Assembly (NCBI RefSeq): GCF_002865645.1
Contig: NW_020194600.1
Span: 558,001 to 622,000 of the forward strand
Direction: 5' to 3'
DNA length: 64,000 bases
Source: Hyaloscypha bicolor E
Taxonomy: Eukaryota; Ascomycota; Leotiomycetes; Helotiales; Hyaloscyphaceae
Positions 45,180 through 56,325 of this stretch are shown here, one piece after another. The notes under the pieces are model-generated. The model saw nothing but the letters and a program-made list of their open reading frames with translations, had not been told where the DNA came from and ran no database searches. Within the stretch, counting starts at the first letter, position 1. Every line of letters begins with the position of its first letter. Made by a program: the position numbers and the translations under genes.

Positions 45180-48100
45180 ATGGACCCTCTCACTGCTCTC
45201 GGCCTGGCAAGCAATATCGTCCAGTTTGTTGATTTCACAAGCAAACTTATATCGACCACTCAGAAGTTATACGTTTCATCGTCTGGTGCGAAGGATGAGC
45301 ACCTAGAGCTGGAAATTCTTGCTCGAAATATCCAAGACCTGGCTGAACACGCCAAATCTAGACTCGGCGGCGTTTCTGAACCCGCCATACTTTCGATAGA
45401 GGACGGCACACTCCTTGATCTAAGTGATCAGTGTATCGAGGTGTCAAACCAGCTCTTGTATTTGCTTGAGAGTGTCAAAGTAAAAGGTCAGCGTAGAGGC
45501 TGGGACAGTTTCCATCAAGTAGGTGTTAGGAGTTTGAGCTTCATCTTGGCAGTCAAATGGTTTCCTTCAAATCAATGCCTGGACTATGGCAGTATTTTTG
45601 GACCCGCTGCTGACTTATCGGTTGCTCAAAGGCTCTGAGAAGTGAATGGAAAAAAGAGGATATCAAAGCGCTTCAACAAAGACTGGATCGAATTAGCAAT
45701 CACCTGAATACTCGCTCCTTACTCAACAAACAAGACGACGTGACCACCAAAATTAAGCTGCTTACTGTGCAGAATCGACGCCTGGAAGCCAGCAGGACCA
45801 GGGAAATCAAAGATCTAGGGGACGGCTTCGACGGAATCTTCAATGAGATCAAAAAAGAAGGCTCTAGAAACAGAGCGGCGTTAAGACAGCTTTCTCTTGC
45901 AGCAGAAAAAGGCCTGGGATATGCTTCTGAGCAGGCTCTTCTAGAATTCATCCGCTTCGATACCATCGAGGATCGACAAATTGCGGTTCGAGAAGCTCAT
46001 CACGAGACGTTCTCATGGATTTTCCGCAGTTCAGCATCAGAGGGCTGTCAGAGTGATGAGAATTTTGCTGATTGGCTGGCATCGGAATCAAATATTTTTT
46101 GGAGTAAGCTCTTTGAGAATACATCCTCCAAAATCCTCTCCGAAAACTCAAAACTGACATTCAAACAGTTTCGGGTAAACCAGGATCGGGAAAGTCAACT
46201 CTGATGAAGTATATTTGTGAGCACGAGGACACACGAGAGATCTTGGAACGCTGGGCGAAAGCAAAGGGACAACAACTTTGTATTGCAAATTTCTTCTTTT
46301 GGAACTCAGGTATGGATACTCTCGAGCCGTTCTGTTTTGTTTTATTTTGAATGTCTCTCCTGATTCTTGACATCTATGCCCTGCCCCAATTATGTGTACC
46401 TTCAATCTCTTCTTCTTCCTCTCCAAGCCCATCATGAATTCCAGCGCATGTACTTCTTGGCTGGGGATTACTGACTCAAGGTTGTCCAGGTAGACAGACT
46501 TTGCAAAGGTCTCAGGAGGGGCTTCTTCGTTCAATATTATACCAGATTCTGCGTCAATGTCCGGATCTCATTCCCTTCGCAACACCTAGCCTCAGCCATG
46601 GGGAAGGTTCAAGCCTTCAATTTGACGAGACTTTGACGACGACAAAGCTCCTAGGCGCATTCCAAGGCATTTCGACCCACATAGCCACGGCCAAGGTCAA
46701 ATTCTGCTTCTTCATTGATGGGCTGGACGAGTACGAAGGAAAGCCAGGCGACATAATCCGGTTGATTGAGCTTCTTAAATCGACGCTGCAAGTCAAAATT
46801 TGTGTGTCTAGCCGGCCTTGGAATGAGTTCGAGAAAGATTTCGGTCAAGATAAGTCCAAGAAGCTCTACATGCAGGACTTGACAAGAGGAGATATCGAGT
46901 TATATGTCCGAGACATACTCGAGAATGACGTTGGTTTCCAAGAGTTGAAGCAGAGGGACAGTCATTGTCTTGATCTTATTCAGAACGTTGTTGATGCAGC
47001 AAAAGGCGTATTTTTATGGGTCTTTCTCGTTGTCCGATCACTTCTAGAAGGTCTCACCAATGCGGACAGGATTGTTGACTTGCAACGAAGACTTCGACTT
47101 CTGCCTACCGACCTCAACGAATACTTTGAGCGCATACTCTTCACAGTCGATAACTTCTACAGAAAACAGACCGCCCAGATGTTTCGAGTTACTTTGGCGG
47201 CATATGATCCACTGCCATCTCTCTGCTACTGGTTCATCGATCAAGAAGATTCTTCTCTTATGGAGAAGCTAGAGGTGGGGCCTTTGAGCAAGGAGATCAC
47301 CAGTGACCGCTTGAAACAAATTCAGAAAAGGCTCAACGCATGCGGCAAAGGTCTTCTGGAGGCCCAAACCATAAGTCCTGAGTACCTTAAGGTGGACTTC
47401 CTCCATCGAACGGTCCGTGACTTCCTTCTCCTTCCTGAAATGCAGCAAATGTTAGACAAATGGGCTGGCGAAGGATTCGATGCAAATGTTGCCATTTGTG
47501 AAGCCACTGTATGCTTGGTCAAAACCACACCACAAGACTATGACCATTTAAGGCCCACTGGCCCAATATCTGACCTCTTGGACACCTTTTTCTATCATAT
47601 AGAGGTGCTAGAGGAGGATACCAAATATCCTATCACGATAGAAGTTCGACTTCTTGACGAGCTTGATAAAGCGCTTAAACAATATTCAGAGGCGTTCGAT
47701 TCAGATATGTTCCATTTAACGTGTTCAGCCCTGTCCGGTAGGTGGAGGTATGAACCCTATTCGGATGGCGATCTTTCGGTGTTGGATGCAGCTGTTCAGA
47801 TTGGGCTTCGCCGTTATGTCTTGGTAAAGTTAGAACGTCACTCTTTATCGACTTCGAGACAAGCCAACCTACTCCTTACTGCGCTACGTAGAAATAGAGC
47901 CCCTGCAACGCAAATGGTCTCGCTCCTCCTTCAGAGAGGTTTCGATCCGAATTTGCCCTTCGATCAAGAGATCGGGCATATGAATCCTACAGTCTGGACA
48001 TTTTTCTTGGGGAAGCAGTGGGAAAACCAAACCCCTGACAACTTTTTTCATGTCACCAAAGACTTGTTGATGCATGGCGCGGATGCCAACGCGAGTTTAA

Positions 48101-48282
48101 TTATTGGTGGGAAGGTTATTACGGCGGCTGAGCGTGTCAAATTGCTTTTATCAGCAGATGAAGCCAGAGAACTGGAACCTTTTCTGAACCCGAGACCGAA
48201 AGCAGTGCAAAAAACCAGGGGTCATGAGAGCAGACGGAAGCGCTTTATCAAGTCCGTGTTTGGGCGGAGGGAGAGAAAATGA
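45180..48282 (+). CDS. NLR-like STAND NTPase with NACHT-type P-loop domain (NLR gene 2)
   Basis: Exons 45180-45518, 45632-46103, 46169-46309 and 46490-48282 give 914 aa, with intron phases 0, 1 and 1. The N-terminus M-D-P-L-T-A-L-G-L-A-S-N-I-V-Q-F-V-D-F marks the fungal STAND N-terminal domain, related to HeLo-like cell-death domains. The NTPase has Walker A G-K-P-G-S-G-K-S-T, assembled across intron 2, and R-S-Q-E-G-L-L-R-S-I-L-Y. Walker B is F-F-I-D-G-L-D-E-Y-E-G, followed by S-S-R-P-W and G-V-F-L-W-V-F-L-V-V. F-L-H-R-T-V-R-D-F-L begins the C-terminal region typical of this NLR subtype. The end is basic (F-G-R-R-E-R-K) after an H-G-A-D-A-N-A ankyrin-like stretch. No lesion is seen. It shares architecture and motif order with NLR gene 1. 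Role: likely intracellular surveillance or incompatibility, by inference. Confidence 0.88.
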
Positions 48283-49289
48283 AAGGATGCAATGGCAATC
48301 GGCGATGTGAAAGGCGCTATCCTGGGGGTCATCACATTGTACCGCCACTGCTCAAGAGACACGGCAGAGCCCGTCACTGTCCGACAGTCCGATGAATATG
48401 AAAGCTGATACGGTGGCCATGCTGACCATGCTCGAAGTCCAGCGATTGAGGGAGGTGATGTTCTACCCAAATCAAGCACGGATACCCAAGGAGCTACCGG
48501 GAAAGTATCACAACAGCCTCGAAATGCAGCCTCCCCGACAGCGAATCAAGCGAAGCATGATAGGATAGACAGATAGGATGGAACTCCAATTGAGCCACCA
48601 AGACTGCAGATGACCAGCCGAGGGGATGCTCGCAGTAAGCACGGTTCAGGGACAGCACGCTTGGAAATTCCAGCCAGGCATTGTAAGAAGTATTAACGTC
48701 GGTGCCTAGCAGAAGAGGCAAGAGGAAGGCACCAATCGTCTAAGACAAGGGTGGCAGTGGTATGTCAACGGATACGAGTTCTACAAGGCGAAGATGGAAC
48801 CATAGAGAAGAGAGCGAGCACGATTTACCCAACACGGAGCAACATACGGCGTAGGAAATTTAAAGCTCACACTTTCAGCTGAATCACACAGCTTCGATGT
48901 TCCAAGGTATCCCAGAACATTCAAATCGCTCTATCTTCAATCAGAAATAACCTGAAAAGTAGAGTAGTCGTCGTTCATTGCGGAGGAATCTTCCCTTGAT
49001 GGATGTCAAGAGCTAGGCTGAAAAGGCTGAAAAGGCTGAAAAAGCCGAGGAGACATCCAAAATGCTCTGATATCACGATTTATGATGACTGAGTAAGGCC
49101 GGGTGATATTTCTATTATATGTTACGATTAAGTGAGCTCTCGTGTATATACCTGCAAAAGAAATGAAGTCGTTGTCGAACAGTCTAATCTGAGGCTCCGA
49201 GCACCGATCCATCTATGTAAGATTACGTCCCGGACACCAAACAATTATTATCAACAAGAAAAGGCTACCCCCATCCAAGATCGGCCCGC
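48283..49289. other. intergenic between NLR gene 2 and GT2-A
   Basis: Shared 3' flanks. A 9-bp tandem repeat (GGCTGAAAA, three units) occurs near 49016-49046. No coding signal. Confidence 0.6.
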
Positions 49290-52213
49290 TTAATAATTCT
49301 CATACTTCATCGCGCCAAACAGCCCCAGCGCGATAGGAAGGAAAGCATGCCCCGAAAGCTGCGCCGCCAACGGGAGAATGATGGTCCAGTTTGTGATCCT
49401 GTATCCATGCGGCCCAAACACACCCAAATAAATCACCACGGCCGTCAACCCAAAGAAGGAGAGATACATCCACTTGAAATCTTTGAAGATGCGCTTCATG
49501 CTCATGACGAAACCAACCTTCTCATTCTCTTTTGTCGTTGCTGTCCATTGCCGATTCACGCCAATGAAGTGGCAGATGAGGACCTTGAGAAGATGGAACG
49601 AGATCCCGGAGAAGAAGAAGGCGAGGAGGGGCGTCCAGGTTAGGGTTTGCAAGAGGGAGGTCTTGAGACTTTGGCTGGCGAGGCGGAAGCGGATTACACA
49701 ATATGCGAGTGGTGCGATGACATAGAAAATACTTAGTATAACAACGAGCGCCTTCCATGATGCGACGAAGAACTGATCCAGGGTGTCGGGCCAGAGGCCG
49801 AAGAGGAAGTAGTTGAGTATTGCAAGGGGAAGTGCCATTGCGAGCGCGTAGTACGTGAAAGTGTAGGAGATCAGCGAGAGCTTGCTGGCTGGTTTGACGC
49901 GACTGAAAAGGTAGCCAACGTATAAGCTGGTAAAGGGTCCTTTGTACCAGTATCTGATTGGGTTGAAGATCAGTTCGTTTGTGCCGTAGGCATATTTTTG
50001 CCAGCGTGCAACCTCATCGAAAACGGTGACGGAGACGCCTTCTTTGAACTCGTCGCCGTGGTAGCTGGCCATGCGGATCTCGAAGCCGGCGATTTGGAGA
50101 CGCATTGAGAGGTGTAAATCTTCGGAGACATGCGATTCGGACCAGAATTTTTTGGTGTTATCTTCTTCGAAGGCGACGCTTTGCAACGCTTTCCATCGCA
50201 TGAAAGCATTATGACCAACGAAACATGGGCAGTCGCCACTGCTGACGTTAAATGCTGATGTGGTATAGACGAGGTCGGTGAGGTAAGAGATTCCAGCCTC
50301 GAAGATATTGTTCCCCACCTTCAGCACACTACTTGTGTGCTGAACGATAGCGATGTCAGGGCACTCCAACATCTCCAGAGCTCCCATGTATAGGCATGTC
50401 TCCGGCACGCGAGTGTCCGAATCCACAATCAATATGATTTCTCCAAGACGGATGTTTCCAGCGGCCCATGTCCGCCCTTGGTCTTTCTGAAGAATTGTAT
50501 GCAAAGCTTGGTCGTAGAAATCGTCCTCGACTTCGAAGGGATTGTCGCCGTTCTGTTCTTGTGGCGTCATGAAAGGGTCCGCTGGTCTCCCCTTTTCTTG
50601 TTCAGATATGAGTCTCAGAATCTCATCTTCGACACGAAGTGAGAAGTCAAGACAATAATTCATGTTGCTTGCCTTCTTGAATCGGCCCCGTCGTTTGAAG
50701 CCGTTCGCGCCGTTAGGTGGACGGGAACACCACCCTATCTCATTGTCCGTGTAATATCGTTTTCTGGCCCTACCAAAGGTCAGTATTGCTTGCCTAAAGC
50801 CCATTCTCAGAGCATAACTTACTCGGCTGTCGCATGATCAAGTAATTGCATGCCGTCGTCGCTGATGAAGATCGAAGCTGTTCCGCCAACGCTCTCATAG
50901 TGCTTGACGGCTGCCCTAACACTGGTGACTGTTGGTATGATGACACTACAAAGATTAGTACATTCATTTTATTCGTGATCAAGGGTCAACTTACCCTTCC
51001 AAGCCTTCTAAATAGACAGGGATCTGAACAGTAACGTGAGGAAGCTCAACATCCCCGAACCTTTTGGGGTTTGGTGCATTTGCACTGTAGTACCGAGAGT
51101 TCCCCTTATTATCCAGTACCGGCCCAAACATTTGAAACATGCTGCTCACAAAAAGGAGTCCGGAACAGAAAGCAAAGCCTGCAAAGATGGGCAACAAGAG
51201 GAGATACGCGATTCGAACGTAATTTCCATCAGTTCTGATCTCCGTTATAATCTACCAAATCTCGATCAGCCTTGCTTACTTAAGAAGTTCCTTTTTCTCA
51301 GGCTCACTTTGGAAACAATAAGTCCTTGGATGGCAAGAAGTATTATCAGAGTAAGTCCAGTAATCAAAGAGTATGTGAGAATCATGGGTCGTTTTGCATG
51401 TCCGACTACTTTGGCCTCTGGATCTTCCCACTCAAGGTCTTCAGAAACCTTTTCCGAGAATTTGGCTTCTGTGGATAAACTTGCTCTCGATGAACGGTTG
51501 AAGGTTGGAGATCCTAAGTTGAAGGTTGACGATCCTAATCTTGGGTACGAAGGACGGTCGCCAGGTTCTGGCCGCAGTAGAGATACCGTAGAGTTCGCAT
51601 AGGAACGCATCCGTGGAGTACTGAAAGTGGAACCCCAGATCTACACAACCTTAGCAATGTCCTTGGAGTCGAAACCACAGGGCTCAGTCTCACCGACTCC
51701 ATCAGCATATGTTCAACCTCGGAACCGTGTACACTGGCGGCTTCCACCGAGTTTGCCCAGAGCAACACGACCCTTTCCTCTCTCACGAGAACTGCTAGAC
51801 ATTGCTTGATCTCGAAGATACGCTCTTTGACATATTCTAGAGAAGCAACAACTGGGATTCTCGCACCGTACGGCTGCATGATAACCTCGTCCTGAAATGG
51901 TGAGAGATGGTCGAAGACATTTGATGTGATTTTTGATGCCATCGAGAAAGCGACGGGTGTATCGATGCATCGAATCGCGGCTATCATCCTCTGGCTGATT
52001 GATGCAGGTTTGAATGTGTAACCCTCGCCTGGCCTCCGGAAGGCTACTGAGAGAGTAGTCGTGTTGGAGCACTCTGATTGTTCGAGCCATCTTGAAGCCT
52101 CGCAGTATTGGTGTAGGACATGCACATCCTGACCATATCAGTCAGTCATGAGTTGACGTGAAACGAAAACATGAGGACTTTACCGGCACAATCTCACTTG
52201 AATCTTGCTCCAT
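49290..52213 (-). CDS. processive family-2 glycosyltransferase (GT2-A)
   Basis: Exons 52213-52184, 52128-51694, 51640-51308, 51251-50995, 50945-50823 and 50769-49290 give 885 aa. An N-terminal domain of ~230 residues precedes two membrane helices. The GT2 core follows: V-Q-I-P-V-Y, F-I-S-D-D-G (about 378-383), L-I-V-D-S-D-T (the metal-binding DxD, about 509-511) and S-E-D-L (about 608-611). At the usual Q-x-x-R-W position it reads D-E-V-A-R-W. At least four to five C-terminal membrane helices complete a synthase-like topology. The family includes cellulose, chitin, hyaluronan and fungal mixed-linkage glucan synthases, and uses UDP-sugars at the plasma membrane. Product unknown. It is divergent with GH16-A and is a relative of GT2-B, which has seven more introns. 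Confidence 0.85.
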
Positions 52214-54208
52214 CGCTACAGAATCTATAGGAGATCATTAAAAGTTCAAAGAAATCATAAAGAAGCCATGAAATGAATGTGAGGTGCAATTGTCTCTGCC
52301 GGCTCAAAGTTTATTCAGTCTACTCAGAAGAATGAGAGAAGTGAGGACTGCGTTTGACAACAAAAACTCCCGCGGCTCCATTACCCGAACTAGGTCGAAG
52401 CTCAGAGCTGCAACTTAGATGTTTGCCTGTATTGCCAATCTTTCGGGACCGCCGTGGCCGATAGTGGCGGAACGTCTTTTCTGCCCCTGGACCTCCATGG
52501 CCAATTCCGAATGTGTTCCTGCATGAGGGAGGTCTAATTCCTCTTTGAGAGGGCCGGGGGCGCTTTGCGAGTGCAGTAAACAACAACTTAAGATTGCTGC
52601 AATTGGGCATGCGGTCGATTTGCGGGCAAATAGAAGAGAAATCCCCGAGCCGCACAGAACGAAATGGGGAACAATTGGCAATCGTGATCCACCCAGGAGG
52701 AGAGCATTGGAGAGGTGTTGGACATTGCATGTGGCGTTGACTTCTACATGGGATGAATAGTACGGTACTACGGTAGATCTCATTCAAGGATGTACCGTGT
52801 GGCCATGGGGTGAGGTGTGGTGAGGTGGAAGAAAATTAGCGAAAAGATGGTGGCTGGTAGATAGATAGACCCGGTGTGGAAATAGATACGCCACACGCCG
52901 CGAAGCCCCTTTTCCTTCCGTGCGCCCCTTGCCCCTGCTCCTGTTCCTGCTCCTTGCATCCTTGCGCTCGGGTGCTGCGATTCGCTTCCCTTGGCTCCTA
53001 AGCGAGGAACGAGATGAGACTTTCGCCCGTTATCACTGCTTTTTCCCTCCACAGCCTCTGACAGCTTCACCTACGCCGGCACGTATGAGGATCACGCCGA
53101 TCCCGCCGCCGCCGCCACCTGTACGACCACTGGTATCAGTGGAATGTCTCTGGCTGATGAGTCGATGACGACGAGTGACAAGGCTACCAACGCCACAAAC
53201 TGGCAATCTAAAGTTGCATTCCGTCTCTGTCCAAGATCTGCCCTACCGGCATCTCCCCCTGTGCTACGCTGGCACGGAACTTGCACGGAGTATTCTTGGG
53301 ACTTGGCCCCTGCAGCTGTCAGTTGGTAGATCGTTCGGGATACCCCATTTTTGCTTGTTTGGACGTCGCTCCTACTCTGCTCAATTTTCACTTAGGGACA
53401 TAGGACCCACATATATCCTCAGCTCTCTAGTCAAGTGCAGTGCTCGTGCGGAGTGGGGGCAAGCAACCCACTCGGTCTGCAAGTTTCATCTTCAGCCGCT
53501 CACTGGCCGATGTTCGATACGCCACCAATACCAAGGCAGACCAAGGCTCAAAGAGTCAAAATCACAGCATTGTTAGTCTAGAGCTCCAGATCTCCACACG
53601 CGTGCATGGTAGATTGTGCATGGTAAGGAGGGTACATAAGTGCCAAGCGGCCTGTGCCGACCCTGCTGCACCGGACCTATGCAAATGGCATGCTACTCGA
53701 CTTTCAATCCACGCTTAGAATAGTTTTATGATGGGTTGATTGAATCTGAATTGCATGATAGTAGCAAGAATCCACTTCTATCCAAAGCAGACAGCTCAGC
53801 TACGCCACAGCATTCGAGAGTGCACAAGCCTCGGTCAACGAAATCACCGCTCTGCGAGTTGCTTCCCCTGGTGAAGCCTGTGACTTGAGAATCGAGTCAT
53901 TCGAGTTCCCCGCTGTTGCCCATTGTTCCGCCCAGTTCTCGTTCAATCTCAACTTGGAGCTTTCCAGAGCTTTCCGTTGCAATTATGAGACTACCAAAGC
54001 AGAATCAAGTGTACCTTGCGCAGTCAACTGGAATACCTTCAACGAGCGACAGGAATTCAAGCCAAGATATCTCAGGTTCGTTCCTATATTGTGCACGTGA
54101 AAACGCTTTTGTCACTGACCATTGCTTCAGGAGCCACGTCCTTTGAGTCCCTTCACATCACCAGTAAGAATATTCTATCTTGCCCCGAGCCACATCACAT
54201 ATTAAATT
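52214..54208. other. divergent spacer GT2-A/GH16-A, contains unresolved GH16-A 5' end
   Basis: Within 53800-54100 a plus-frame segment reads S-V-N-E-I-T-A-L-R-V-A-S-P-G-E. It recalls the E-I-D-A-I-H-S-V-P-A-S-P-S-G N-terminus of GH16-B, but it has no in-frame ATG and its splice to the next exon is unclear. The remainder looks like promoter DNA. Confidence 0.45.
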
Positions 54209-55685
54209 CGAGAACCAGAATCCAAGAGCCACAAGTTCACAAGTACCCGGCTCTTGGGAAGCTATGAGAAGCCCTGGCTTCAAGATGGGTCATACAAAGC
54301 TCGAGAGAAAATGGAAAGGGGAATTTTGTTGCTCTGTACCTGCATAGGTGTTGCTATTGCAATCATAATATGTGGGACGCAATGGAGCTCCGTGGTTGTT
54401 GTTGACGTTTGTTCCCTCTGAGCGTATTCCAATGACCTACTAATTACTGTTAATGTGCAGTACTGCCTCATCCTTGATGATAACTTCAAAATCTTCAATG
54501 AATCCGCCTGGAGCAGAGAAGTCAATACTGGAGGCTTTGGATATGGCTCGTTCGACTGGACCACCGATGACCCGAAGAACTCGTACGTATCGGACGATGG
54601 GCTTCACATTACTCCCACCTTGACGCTGGGTTCTACGAATATTACTGCAGATCAACTTGAAAACGGTTACTTACTGAACACAACTGCGGATGGAACCTGC
54701 ACATCGCCACTTCTGGGATCGTGCGTCAAACTCAGCAATTCTAAGAACGGCACAATCATAAATCCAGTCCGCTCCGCACGTTTGACAACAGCTGGAAAGG
54801 TGGCAATCAAGTACGGCAAGGTAGAAATCGTTGCAAAGATGCCCGCGGGAGATTGGCTTCTGCCCATGCTATGGTAAACAAACCGCAATGCACCATCCTC
54901 TTCTGATGCCCATGCTGACCACACTTCAAGGATGTATCCCGAGAAGGAAACCTACGGTGTCTGGCCTCGCAGTGGAGAGATCGACATCGCCCAAATCCGA
55001 GGAAACGACCCGAAACACTACTCGGGCGGCCGCGACACCGTGACTTCAGCACTGCATTGGGGCGTGCGGCAAAACCTCGATCAAAGCGATCGAACAACAG
55101 GAGAATTCGTTCGGCGTCGCTATGACCTAGCGCAAGGATTTCATACCTATGGTCTTGAATGGACTGAGACAAAGCTTTATACTTGGATCGACGACGAGAA
55201 CTACAAGATTGAGCAGACGGGGTGGGGTAAGGCGTATGGCGGGGACATGTACCAGCGCAGTTTGGGCGGGCTGGATGTCTCGAATATGTCTGCTGAAGGG
55301 ACTTTGTAAGTCTCCTCCTTCCTCTACCTTTCCCCTTCGAAAGAAAAACTGATAAGTTTCCAGGCCCATCAACATTTGGTCGTCGACGGGAGCGTACAAT
55401 ACTCCTTTCGACCAACCCTTCCACCTTATAATGAACGTTGCGGTCGGCTCCTCTAATGGGTTCTTCAAGTACATCTACTCCCCTCTCCACTCGCAATCTA
55501 GAAATTAACAATTTCCTAGGGATGGAAAGGGTGGCAAGCCGTGGGTCGACAATTCCACGACCGCGATGCGCGATTTCTGGGTTGCGAACTCGACGTGGTT
55601 GCCGAGTTGGGGCGAGGACGCTGACACGCATTCGATGACCGTGAAGTCGGTGAAGATATGGCAACAGGGGAAGTGTGGGAAGTAA
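54209..55685 (+). CDS. GH16 beta-glucanase-like type II membrane protein, acid/base altered (GH16-A)
   Basis: Supported exons: about 54209-54406, 54461-54873, 54931-55305, 55364-55468 and 55520-55685; upstream exon(s) unresolved. A short basic cytosolic part with S-Y-E-K-P-W and one membrane helix (I-L-L-L-C-T-C-I-G-V-A-I-A-I-I-I-C) precede the GH16 domain (Y-C-L-I-L-D-D-N-F, I-N-P-V-R-S-A-R-L, K-Y-G-K-V-E-I-V-A-K-M-P, W-P-R-S-G-E-I-D). The catalytic motif reads G-E-I-D-I-A-Q-I-R-G. The nucleophile Glu and assisting Asp remain, but the acid/base Glu is Gln, predicting little hydrolysis. It may bind or remodel glucan, or be a pseudoenzyme. It lacks three introns present in GH16-B. At least five N-glycosylation sequons. 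Divergent from GT2-A. Confidence 0.8.
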
Positions 55686-56325
55686 TGCAAACACGTTTCG
55701 GAGGATTCTGAAGGAATAATGGAAGGGCACTGTATTTATTTGATGGAGATAGAATATATAGGTAGTGGAGGTTTGGAGTTGGAATGCTTCAAGTAATAAA
55801 TATAATGCACTGTACATAGAATACATTTAGTGGTTTTTGCCTTTCAGAATCTTGACTGTTCTTGGCTGTGCGTGGACATTGGAAGTTGATTCCAAACTAA
55901 GAGTCAAGTGTTCTGATCGCTGTGACTGCATTAACTCACTGGCAATCCTTCTCTGCGCTTCACTTTCAGCTTTAGGCTACCTGGTCTCAAAGATTGGCCG
56001 AGTCACGTGCGCCGATGTTAGGTTTCATTGCGAGCTGAACCTCCCAGTACCTTCACCCAGCAGAGCTGGAAAAAAGAAAACTGAAGCACAACATCACTTC
56101 TTGCAAGGAGCTGTAGGGCATCAATAAACATTATTTATTATACCTCTCTATCTTTAGAACGCCGAGCGGCGAGCCTTCTATCTACAATCTTCCGAACTCC
56201 AAGGACAACCCTCAGTCTAACTATATACATGAACACACCAAGAAAATGCTATCTACTAACATGCTTTACTGTTCATTTGCGAGATGAAACGAGAAGAAAG
56301 AAAGGATTAAAAGGACGATTCTCTC
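55686..56325. other. intergenic between convergent GH16-A and GT2-B
   Basis: 3' flanks of both genes. No coding signal. Confidence 0.65.
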
